Positions 55,176-64,000 of a DNA stretch of 64,000 bases are shown one piece after another (within the stretch, counting starts at the first letter, position 1; each line of letters begins with the position of its first letter). The notes under the pieces are model-generated. The model ran no database searches. It was not told the DNA's origin and was given only the letters and a program-made list of their open reading frames with translations. Position numbers and translations under genes: made by a program. Source of the DNA: Lutjanus erythropterus (Eukaryota; Chordata; Actinopteri; Lutjaniformes; Lutjanidae); assembly GCA_020091685.1 (NCBI GenBank), contig CM034601.1, positions 3,968,920 to 4,032,919 of the forward strand. Reading direction: 5' to 3'.

Positions 55176-56309
55176 TGCTGTCACAGGTGGCCATCCGCCA
55201 GTCAGCCACTTCATTCAGAAATTGAGAGAAGCCCCTCGGCTTTGATCCGATTTTCAAAAATCATATTTCATTTGTGTTCTGTTTTGTTTTTTCGCATGTT
55301 GAAACTTTCTGCAACCAATCTAGTTGCAATCTGGATATGCCAAAAAAAAGTAATTTGGGCTGGCAGCTGGCTGAACAACGCCTAAATGACACAGGAAGAA
55401 CATACTGAGGGAAACGGGGAGATGACGTGAAGTGCAATGTCCCCAGATATGTCCCAATTTCTAATTTCACGGAAATCTCAGTTCAGAAGAAGGAGGAAAT
55501 GCATTTGTTTGGGGGTAATATGAGACCTTTTATTTGACCTAGTGTGTAGTTTTGCGGCTGCATTGTGGACCGTCTGCAGACAATAAAGACCAAACACACT
55601 AAGGGAGGAGCTACATTTCTCTGGATTACAGCACAGGAGAGAAGGATAGTATAGACCAGCCAACCTTGTGTTCTCCTGGCCCCACTGTGCATCAGAAATA
55701 CACCTCATCACAAATCAAAAGGTCAGCCTGCAACAGTGAAACATCCTCCGACTACTAATTGACACGCTGTGAATTTGCCTTGTCTGCTGGTGGTTTACGG
55801 TCACTACAAGGAAAGACTCTTTACCTTTAAACAGGTAGCAGTCGCTAATTTAAAAGAGAGAGAGCACTGTGGCATGGAGCACAATGGAGCATCTTCCTCT
55901 CAGTGGTTTTCTACAAACACACTCTGTGCAGAAAACAAAACTAAAACGCAGCCATGGTTCACTTTGCATCCATCAACTATTAGATCTCTTACGGCTTTCA
56001 ACCGACTGCTAAAACATTGAAAAGTAGCAGCTATTTATGTAGAACCATCTTACAAGTACTAATTCTTTAAACGTCGGGGTTACATCTAACTGTTGTTTCA
56101 ACAGCATTTAAATGACTATCAATGTCAAGTACTTCCTCAGTACATCACGGAAATATAGTCATTGAAAGGCTTTACAAATTCATCCCAGTTTGTTCAACTA
56201 GACGTCTTAAGACAATGATCTCTTGGGCTGTGATGAGTCACTACCAGTGCTACAAGTTTCAGAACCTTTATCACACGATGAATTTTAAAATCCTCATGAC
56301 TTATTTAAT
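55176..56309. other. Unassigned DNA
   Basis: Nothing recognised. The first half of the 145-codon frame at 56122-56559 may already be LINE remnant. Confidence 0.4.
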
Positions 56310-56830
56310 TTCTGACTCAATATATACATCATGTACACTTATAATATCAAACAAAGAGATAAGCAACACCCACATAAGAATGCTATTTGCTGATTTCAGC
56401 TCCATGAAGCTGAGGCTTGAGTATCACACTCTGCAACTGGATGTTGGACATCTTCAGAAACAGACCTCAGACAGTTCTGATGGACTCACCTCCTCTGCTC
56501 TAGTGCTCAACACCGGAGCACCACAGGGCTGTGTGGTCTGTTGTGAAGTTTGGGGATGAAACCGACATCATCGGTCCAATTTCAAACAATGATGAGACTT
56601 CATATCAGGAGGAAGTCAACAGTCTTAGAAAAGTGGTGCAAAAAGAACAACCGAGTGCTCAATGTCAGCAAAAAATATCAGTTGTTCTAAGGTGGTACAG
56701 GTGAACAGTTTTAGGTTCATGGGAATAAACATCACAGAGAACCAGTCATGGACATCAGACATCTCCACTTTGGTAAAGAAGGCTCAGAAACCGTTTGTAT
56801 TTCCAAAGTAAACTTTTCATGTGAATATCC
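56310..56830 (+). pseudogene. L2-like LINE reverse transcriptase fragment
   Basis: NTHIRMLFADFSS corresponds to the 'YVRMLFIDFSSAFNT' motif, one of the catalytic blocks. LVLNTGAPQGCV is the 'GxPQGCVLSP' block. About 30 codons that should follow are deleted, and the frame shifts. Then VVKFGDETDIIGPISNNDE gives the palm motif with FADD changed to FGDE, so the active site is broken. NNRVLNVSKK and a GINITENQSWTSDI-like segment follow. Same family and orientation as 48903-49345. Dead copy. Confidence 0.8.
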
Positions 56831-57326
56831 AGTTAAAACTGAAGGTAAATATAGTCACTTCAAGCAATAAATTCCTCAGTGTGTGTGCCAGACAAAACTG
56901 AGTCCTCCTGTTCGCTGAGCCACGTGGCAGTGCCTACATGTCTCAGAATACACGGCATTGTGAACGTGTGACTCCCATGCCCATGTTGCAGTATCATCAC
57001 CACCCTAGCCTGTAGCTATTGTTGGACAAAACACACCATCAGCTGACAAAAATACTCATCTAGCATGCCCCCTGGGTACCCAGAAGCTGAAATAGCATGT
57101 GGTTCTTCCTAACATTTCATTTCATTTCAAAACTTTAATAAGAGGGGAAACCCCTTGAGGTGCACCATCTTGCTTTCAAGGGGAATTTGCTTCAATTGAC
57201 AACATTTAACATCAGGACTGACTGGACTTTCACATGAAAAGCACCAAATTCTCCCCTCATGAGGACAAAAATTCCTGTGCCAAGTCCCAAAGTTAACCTT
57301 TACAGAGGAGGAATACAGCAGAACAC
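56831..57326. other. Unassigned DNA
   Basis: Nothing recognised. The LINE probably ends near 56830 without a clear tail. Confidence 0.45.
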
Positions 57327-57334
57327 ATCCTAAC
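57327..57334 (+). repeat. 8-bp target-site duplication, left copy
   Basis: ATCCTAAC, identical to 58036-58043. Confidence 0.9.
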
Positions 57335-58035
57335 TAGGGATTTTCCTGGCGACTAATTACCCTGTCAATTAAACGCAAAATTTAGACTAGTCGACTAGTC
57401 TAACACTAAGAAAACACTCAGAAAGCAGTTAAATTTAGTAGAATTTATTAATTTATAATATTTAACACTGCAAAAAAAAATACTGTGTGTATTAAGAGTC
57501 ATGCCAAACGTTACACATTAATGTACAAAACATGACAACAACTCAATAAACGCTTCACCTTTTCAGACTGAAGGAGGTCATAGTGTCTGTGGGTAAAGGA
57601 CCCAGAGCTAACGTTAGCTGCCAGCCTAACGCACAGTGTGGCTAACGTTAGCAGTGCTAACAGCAGCAGCTGCAGCTCTGCTTGCAGGTTTATGTCTGTG
57701 TATGTGCTTAATGTGGGCACGTTTCTCCAGTCGAATGAATATATATCAGCTTATTCTGTCACAGTCTACATTCATCTGTCCGACTTTGCTGATATAAACA
57801 TCCGGGGTTGCCACGGTGATCGGTTCATACGCGCTGGGCGAGAGGAGCTGCCGTCTGACAGTGTTGTAGCCCCGCCTAGTGGTGTGCGGCTGCATAAAAT
57901 CTTAGAGCCAACGGATAACTGGCATCGTGCATGAATGAAATATTGATAAATATTTTCAACGACTAGTATTTCTGGTGCCGACTAGCGTGGGTGGGGACGT
58001 TTAATCGTATAGTCGACTAATCACACGCATCCCTA
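57335..58035. mobile_element. Non-autonomous hAT element (701 bp), complete
   Basis: The left end TAGGGATTTTCCTGGCGACT and the right end, which reverse-complements to TAGGGATGCGTGTGATTAGT, share TAGGGAT and the GACTA subterminal words. Exact 8-bp duplications ATCCTAAC flank it, the length typical of hAT. Near the left end is a perfect 22-bp palindrome (57382-57403; half TTAGACTAGTC), a likely subterminal transposase site. Internal GCTAACGTTAGC words occur. No transposase. A deleted relative in reverse lies at 43454-43626. Confidence 0.9.
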
Positions 58036-58043
58036 ATCCTAAC
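58036..58043 (+). repeat. 8-bp target-site duplication, right copy
   Basis: ATCCTAAC, exact partner of 57327-57334. Confidence 0.9.
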
Positions 58044-58659
58044 TGGAGACATCACAACCTATCATGGGATGTGATACTCATTCTCAGAGCGTCATTGATA
58101 TCTGTGAGGTGCTTACAAAGAGCCCAAGGGTTACTGAAATGATAAATAATTCTACCTTATACATTATCAATGCACACCTTTAGAATATTGTACGGATGTG
58201 ATTAGTTCTTCATCAAACTTACCACCCTCTTCTGGAAAATCAAGTAGAAGGAACAACAGACGAGCAGAAATGATTACAGTTGATTTCAGGTAAATGACAT
58301 TTACAAAATTGTTGATATATTGTGTGAAATAGAACAGCGCTTTATGGAATCAAGACTTGCTGTATGTCACTGAAGCAGAAAGTACACAGTGTGTAATAAT
58401 ATGCTGTTTGGCGGCTAAAGTTGAGGAGGTTAAATTTGGGTAATTCATCATTGTTGCTTGTCAGTTTAACCTCGATCGGTATTGGCATTGATGGTGTGTG
58501 TGTGTGCGCGTTTGTGCATGTGCACACATTATAATGTAAGTGTGTATTATCAACAGTAACATAGTGACTACAAAGCAAAAAATGAGTCAAGTGTGCTAGC
58601 AGCAAAGGTTAAACACAAAGATTTGACAAAAGATTAACCTCGACGCTCTCCAAGCTTCT
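58044..58659. other. Unassigned DNA
   Basis: Nothing recognised. Short GT-rich run at about 58496-58508. Confidence 0.5.
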
Positions 58660-59110
58660 CACACACAAACACAGGCTCACGGGCTCATGAGTCAGCGTCG
58701 GCTGGCAGTTTGATAGCTTCTAATCTGCTTTGAATAGACAGTGACAGACAGAGATAGACAGACCGGGGGAAGAGAATGAATGTTAAAACTGAGATATGAC
58801 AGAGGACATGACGAAATGATGAGTTGAGGGCTAGAAAGATAATGAGGCGAGGCTGATGAGCAGAGGAGAGGAGAGACGCGAGTGGAGAGAGCAAAGCAAA
58901 AGAAATGAAGAAGCTTCTCCGTTTCTTCCGCTGAGGAGATTAACACACAAAAAAGCAGCAGCGGCAGCAGCAGCTCTCCTCCGTTTCATCTCCCTCACCA
59001 TTCAGCGGTCCCAATCCCGTCCCAATCCCTGCATAGCATTGTGGGAAAGTTACATTGCACAGCGTGTGGGCGAATGAGACAACCCTTCTCCTCCCCTGGT
59101 GACCTTTACG
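58660..59110. promoter_or_regulatory. Unique block with RBPJ-like site
   Basis: GC-higher, purine-rich then unique. Contains a short CAGCAG(CGG)CAG run at about 58956-58974 and GCATTGTGGGAAAGTTACAT, in which GTGGGAA (59041-59047) matches the RBPJ/CSL core. The frames at 58856-59077 (+) and 58940-59227 (-) overlap on opposite strands. Regulatory character is inferred. Confidence 0.28.
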
Positions 59111-59734
59111 GTTGTTCTCGTCTGATCTAGCATGACATTTTAATGTCAGACAGCATCTGTTCACTAAGAAATGGAAAGAATATTCTGAAGTTTGCGGGTT
59201 CAATGCAGGTGATAGACAGGAAGTCAACAGGCACTCAAGGTACTCTTATCTGCAGGTAAAGAGAAATGCAAATGTCGAAGTGTGTGATAAAGGCTCAGTA
59301 TTTTAACGGAGTCCTTTATTAATCCCACTAGCAAACTGTCATCCAAGTCAAGCATCACAAAACTGATAAACTGCTGTTTTAAAACACTATAAAATAGCTT
59401 CTTCACATTTAACACCTATTTTTACCCCCAGGTGGTGAAGGTGCAGGTGAGGGTAAGAATATCAGGGAGAGCCAATCGGAGGAAGTGGGGCAGGTCATGA
59501 CCATGACACATCCTTGGGAAAAAAAATGTTGCAAAACCCACTGCAAACTGCCAGTGCTGCTGCTGTGTTGCATGTGATGCATCTAACTTCTTCATTCTTT
59601 CTTATAAGTTCTTTTATAAGCGCTAAGACATTTTCTAAGCAGAGCATCCACTTCACGTTTTTATTTGTGTTTTTTTTTTCCATTTCATATTACTTGTGTG
59701 ACATCACTTCCACCAGTGTGGTTAACATTAGGTG
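59111..59734. other. Unassigned DNA
   Basis: Nothing recognised. Confidence 0.5.
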
Positions 59735-59875
59735 TCTGTGTGTCCTGTTCCCCCGCCTGGAACACTTCCCGAGAGGCCAGGGAGCTGGAGCGCCATCTGC
59801 CCCGGCTGCTGTGGAGGTCCAGGCCCTGCAGCGCGAGCAGCCCCGCTCTGCACGCTCTGTGGCCAGTCAGTCAGT
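59735..59875. other. GC-rich, CpG-containing island; exon-like
   Basis: An abrupt GC-rich patch with about eight CpGs in 110 bases (CCGCCTGGAACACTTCCCGA, GCGCGAGCAGCCCCGCTC) in AT-rich surroundings. Several frames are open: plus-strand SREARELERHLPRLLWRS in one frame and AAVEVQALQREQPRSARS in another. CATTAG at about 59726-59731 could act as acceptor, and GTGAAA at about 59873 as donor. The strand and frame cannot be decided by reading alone. Confidence 0.3.
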
Positions 59876-59929
59876 GAAAACAGCAACTGATGAGACACCT
59901 CACCAGTGTTAAGAGTTAAGAGTTAATTA

Positions 59930-60570
59930 CTGTTCCTGTGGCTAAATGCTACCGCTACTGCTAACAACTACTGCTGTCATTAAATACCGTCGCTGCTGCC
60001 AAAATTTGATGCTTCTAATTGCTTTCGCTGGTGTTATCTACCGCTATGTAACTACTATCTGCTATCGTCGCCATGAATTAGTGTTGCTTCTGTTAACAGC
60101 TCACCGTTTTTGCTGACAGAACTTGTCAGTGTGCAAATGATTATCGCACGGACATACTGTTAGCTTCTTTATAAAGTACATGACAATTAAAATGCTGCAT
60201 TTACGGTGTCCTAGTACTGAAAGCTACACTAAAATAAATGTGCTAAGTGCTGAAAGCCTAACTATCTCCCATTCTGATGAAAATGCATGAGCCCATGCCC
60301 TGTTTGAGTACTTGCACGACCATTGGCAATTACTTTCATGTAACTGCTCCTAGCTGGCAGTGCTTTTAACTGCTTTTGTTGGCACTATGTAACTGCTACC
60401 AGTACTGCTTTCACTGCCACTCTTGCTATCGCTGTTGCTAACAAGTACTGCTGTCATTAAATGTATGCAGATGCTTCTGCTCCTGCTATCTCTACTGCTA
60501 ACTGCTTTTGCCTGCAGGTAACAACTGTTACTGCTGCTGCTAACTATTGTCATCGCTGCCCTTCACTGTT
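59930..60570 (+). repeat. Degenerate triplet-like repeat (CTG/CTA/CTT rich)
   Basis: Dense irregular words such as GCTACCGCTACTGCTAACAA and ACTGTTACTGCTGCTGCTAA recur over 640 bases with a gap at about 60130-60340. GCTAACAA(C/G)TACTGCTGTC followed by ATTAAAT appears twice, at about 59958 and 60438. It looks like a decayed minisatellite. Frames through it are artefacts. Confidence 0.65.
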
Positions 60571-60680
60571 GCTCGCCAGAAGCCACTGCTTTCTTAAAGG
60601 CTGACGTCCATTTGGACTGACACCCATTTACACCCATTAACAAAGGAGTACACTTAGAAGAAAGTCCTGCTGAGAAAATC

Positions 60681-60699
60681 TTTTTTTTTTTTTTTTTTT
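60681..60699 (+). repeat. Poly(T) run, 19 bases
   Basis: Uninterrupted T run. Confidence 0.9.
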
Positions 60700-61479
60700 G
60701 TGAAAACTTCCTTCTCTGGTTATCTCAGCTGCAGAACATCCCAACAAAGTACCTCAGGCACGCACGGCCCGTGCTCAAAGGCCGATCAAACAGGATGTTA
60801 GCTGGTCTCCAAAGACCGAGAGAACATCCTCTGTCTGTGTATCTTTTTCACAGGGTCTTGCCTTTTAGTTCATTTCATTTAATTCCTGATGATGGCAGTC
60901 CCAAAGAGTTTCCCCACAGCCTGACTTTCTCTGAGGTCGACTGCTCAACTGTTTCATCTTCAAGAGCGCACGTCTTCTGATCTGTGATCTACAGGTTCAC
61001 ATCCATCAAAGAGTTTTCTGACTGCTTTGCACTCAACCATTATGGTTAATTCAACAATGTTTGCCATTCAAATATACCAAAAGATGTTTTTGGAATTACT
61101 TATGTATTCTAGTTTATAAACTAAAGTTTTGAGTATATTTCGTCACCGTGTCTTTTGATTTACCAGACTGAATATTCGATAATACCAAACGATGTCATGG
61201 AAAGGGGATGACATTCAGCAAAGGTCATGATCTGGATTTGAATTCTTAAGCAAAAGAAGCCCTACATATTTTTGTGTAGAGGCAAATGGTTTGTTTTCCT
61301 TCAAAAAAATGAATACTAACCAAATGAATCACTAAGAATATATGTACAGTACATGTAATATTGCCCTTATTAAGTTTAAAATAAACTAAGGTTGATGAGG
61401 AAATATTTCAGTGAGAGGACAAAAAACATACAGCATTATGAGCCTGAACAGAAAAATAGTGGTTTTAATGCTGTATTCA
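60700..61479. other. Unassigned DNA
   Basis: Nothing recognised. Confidence 0.5.
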
Positions 61480-61930
61480 GTGATGGTGAAATATGCTGTG
61501 CAGCTGGTACTCTCAGGCTTGCCAGGCTCGCTTCTTATTCTGGTATCACTGAAGCCAAAATGAGGCCTGCCTGCTCTGCGTTCAGGGGTTTGCATTCCTT
61601 TGAATGCAAGTTATTACGGATGCCAACATTTATCTGCCGGAAAAAAAAAGGAGGCAAAAAAAAAAAATATTTGAAATGAATGCCTGTGGAGCTCTGGCTG
61701 CAGTGTAAGGGTATTAGGGTGTTATCTGGGTTTAAAATACATCCAGGGGGGAACCCAGGGCAGCTGCGGCCGAGCGGGAGGGGGGAGGAGGAGACTGTGC
61801 AAAGAGAAACTCCGGGGCAGATAAATGTTTAAAACGCTGACAGAATGTTATTTGTTGACATTTACCCACAGAGGGGTCCAGATGTTTCAAGCATGACGGG
61901 GTAGCATTCACCATATTTCTGACTAGTGCC
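61480..61930. promoter_or_regulatory. Large unique block with conserved-element character
   Basis: Two A-rich runs aside, it is unique and balanced. CAGATAAATGTTTAAAACGC then GACAGAATGTTATTTGTTGA (TGTTTA-type forkhead cores), GGAAAC-poor GC-rich centre GGCAGCTGCGGCCGAGCGGG, and GGGGTCCAGATGTTTCAAGC. Frames are open on both strands, none recognised. Confidence 0.33.
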
Positions 61931-63635
61931 AAGGATGGGGGCAAAAGTGATTAAATACTGTCTTCAGCAAAGGGCACGGGCCACTGTTCCAGAGACCTGC
62001 TGGTACTGCACATGAAACACAAATCAGTCAACTATTCTTGCCAACTATAAGTCTCATATAAAGAGCAGAATCGGCACAACAAATGATCAGTAAACATTTT
62101 CAGAAGTTATCCAACCGAGGCCATAGGTTTGGTGTCAAGAGGCAGGAAGCACATCATAATCAGAATGCCTTTGTTGTTTAATTTTGTTATTCAGTCAGAC
62201 ATCTAGCCTGCTAGTTTGGTAGGTGTTGATATTTTCCCCCAAGCAAGTGACCTCTCTTTCTACTTTACTGTCAGTGAACGATTAAAAATCACGATTTGGG
62301 AGTTATTATTGACTCAGAACAACCTCTACAGCTGCATCTCACCCACGCTAGTCGTGATTTTGACGGCCATTTTTCTGGCTCTGGCACAAGGAGATGTCTT
62401 CACAAGTCTTGATCCTGCCCACAAAGCTTTGATTTGCATGCTCGTTTTCCAACCGCGGAAACAGCTGTCCAGACCCACAGCAGCAGACCTATTTGAATCG
62501 TGAAAACAAAACTGACATGTGGCCAGCAAATGAGACATCTGGAACTGGGCTATAAACCTGACTACAAGAATATTCCATCAGTGCAACCGATCACAACATG
62601 ACAAGTGACTGTTCATTGATCAGTGTCTTGTACAGACTAGTTTGATTTAAACAGTGATTACTGCAGTAATGTAGGTAAATATTTCAGTGCTGAAAACAAC
62701 CTGACAGCTGTCTTCATGTCCACAGTGTTAAAAAGAGGGATGATGTATAGATTTTATTCTGAGGAGGAGGATGAATCCACAGTGTCAGAGATCGCTGTCT
62801 CTGTCCTCACACTGATGAAAGATTGATCATAAAAGCACTCGTGTTACAGACAGTCCTTGGGTAAAGAACTAATAACTGGAATTTTGATGGTTCTCAAGAC
62901 GTAAACTAACAAATTAATGCGCTCCGATCTATGCTTTGATATCGACTGTATGAATAAGGAAATGAGACGGTGCGTCAGATGGCTCCTTCACGCTGAGCAG
63001 GAGGGGAGGAGTCAGAGAGAAACTTAAAGATTGTTGAAGAAAAACCTACCAGTGAGCAGAGCAGCTTCACAAAGTTAAAGTTATCTCTCTTTCTGAAATG
63101 GAAAACCTGGTTTCCCTCATTTCAGGCCTAACAAACTAAAACTTTTCACTAACACTGCTTTCTGAAATACAGCCCAGAAGAGGGTAGAGTATTGTTTTTA
63201 TCCCTGTTTTTAACCTTTGTTTTAATGTTTGCAGATCTTTCTGTCTTTCAGTCTTTGCACAGCCCCATCAGGCTCCACCAATGAGAGGCAAATGTCCACC
63301 CTCTGGACCTGCAGACTGAGCCCCCATGGACTTAAGTAGTACGTACTGTGATGTGTTCACTGTCATCACGTCAGTCTGCTAGGGAAAGTTAAAAATCATG
63401 CAAACCAGACCAGCTGGAAAATTCAAACCATGACTCATCCTTGCATTGGTTCGATTCAGGAAGCAGATCTTTCCGGTGTGAACATGTATCATGATGTGGT
63501 TGAATATGATTTCTAGTCTACATGATTCAACATTTTTGAAAAAGTTATTGTTTTAAATGAGTTATCTTTGGTTTTTTTAAGTCTGCAAATAGAAAAAAGC
63601 CTAAAACCTGGCAGTCTGGCAAAAATCTGCTTGAG
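61931..63635. other. Unassigned DNA
   Basis: 1.7 kb with no recognised gene. 63400-63490 has words like AACCAGACCAGCTGGAAAAT and CCGGTGTGAACATG, reminiscent of the 45-kb MITE family, but without ends. Confidence 0.4.
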
Positions 63636-63639
63636 GTCC

Positions 63640-64000
63640 CTTGTGGACTGAATTTGTGGGTTTGGACGGATCAGCTTGCAAAGGCTTGCTCCAGAAGCTT
63701 GACATTCTCTATCACTCTGCTATCCAGTTTGCTACAAATACCCCATTCAAAATACACCACTGCACTTTCTACTCCTGTTAACTGGCCATCCCTGCACACC
63801 CGCTGTAGTATTCACTGGTTTATGCTTGTATACAAAACCCTCCCGTCTCCTCCTTACTAGTGTCAGTCACTGCAGACCACGTCTTCTGCCCCTCACACTC
63901 TGCTCACTGTATTCTACTGAAGTCCTCAAAACAAATATTTGTCATTAAAGGCTGCTGCAGCCAAGGACTGGAACAACCTGCAAAAAAAACAAAAAAAACC
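63640..64000 (+). pseudogene. LINE ORF2 C-terminal fragment, cut by window end
   Basis: One + frame gives LLQKLDILYHSAIQFATNTP, the segment 'LQKLD.LYHSALRF.T...' typical of the region after the reverse transcriptase in a fish non-LTR element. After a frameshift comes NWPSLHTRCSIHWFMLVYKT followed by LP ('GWPSL..RR..HWL.LIYKALLG'). It then decays and ends in an A-rich stretch (63980-63999) at the border. A different family from the 48.9- and 56.3-kb fragments. Confidence 0.75.

Overview
The window reads as ordinary nuclear DNA of a bony fish, most likely a spiny-rayed (percomorph) teleost. The evidence is an AT-leaning base composition, many (CA)n and (TTTTC)n microsatellites, no long open reading frame, and many interspersed repeats that I recognise from memory of teleost genomes: hAT elements with 8-bp target duplications, L2-like LINE fragments, and short elements with terminal inverted repeats (TIRs). 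There are no operons, CRISPR arrays, rRNA or tRNA genes, and I saw no retrovirus-like sequence. No database search was possible, so family names are recognition and not search results.

No complete gene is visible. The best candidates for host coding sequence are two possible terminal exons on the + strand, at 15319-15426 and 19004-19060. Each has a pyrimidine-rich acceptor, a short open frame, a stop, and an AATAAA signal 140-145 bases further on. Both can be read in phase 0, so they could be alternative last exons of one gene whose other exons lie outside the window or were not recognised. I do not recognise the protein. A weaker third candidate (53809-53916) and a small GC-rich island (59735-59875) are listed as leads.

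Layout: 1-9 kb is largely unassigned, with two enhancer-like unique blocks and an old hAT element (4246-4893). 8.6-9.9 kb is a nest of repeats. 13.4-13.8 kb is a short hAT element with a perfect 8-bp target duplication. 15.3-19.2 kb holds the two exon candidates with minus-strand LINE fragments between and beside them. 20-27 kb is repeats and unassigned DNA with an enhancer-like block near 23 kb. 27.5-28.6 kb is a 0.6-kb pyrimidine tract followed by the most enhancer-like sequence in the window. 29.6-33.6 kb holds locally duplicated sequence, including a 460-bp unit repeated in tandem. 35-42 kb holds two copies each of two repeat families. 44-48 kb has several enhancer-like blocks around an AT-rich inverted/tandem repeat. 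48.9-52.2 kb is a cluster of a LINE fragment, a foldback element and a 1.06-kb TIR element. 56-58 kb holds another LINE fragment and a 701-bp hAT element with an exact 8-bp target duplication. 58.6-62 kb has further enhancer-like blocks and a triplet-like degenerate repeat. The window ends inside a LINE fragment.

The overall picture is a gene-poor intergenic or intronic region, possibly a regulatory landscape, with scattered unique non-coding blocks between decayed transposons. The calls of conserved non-coding character are by eye, from composition and motif content, and need a cross-species alignment. I found no convincing new biological system.
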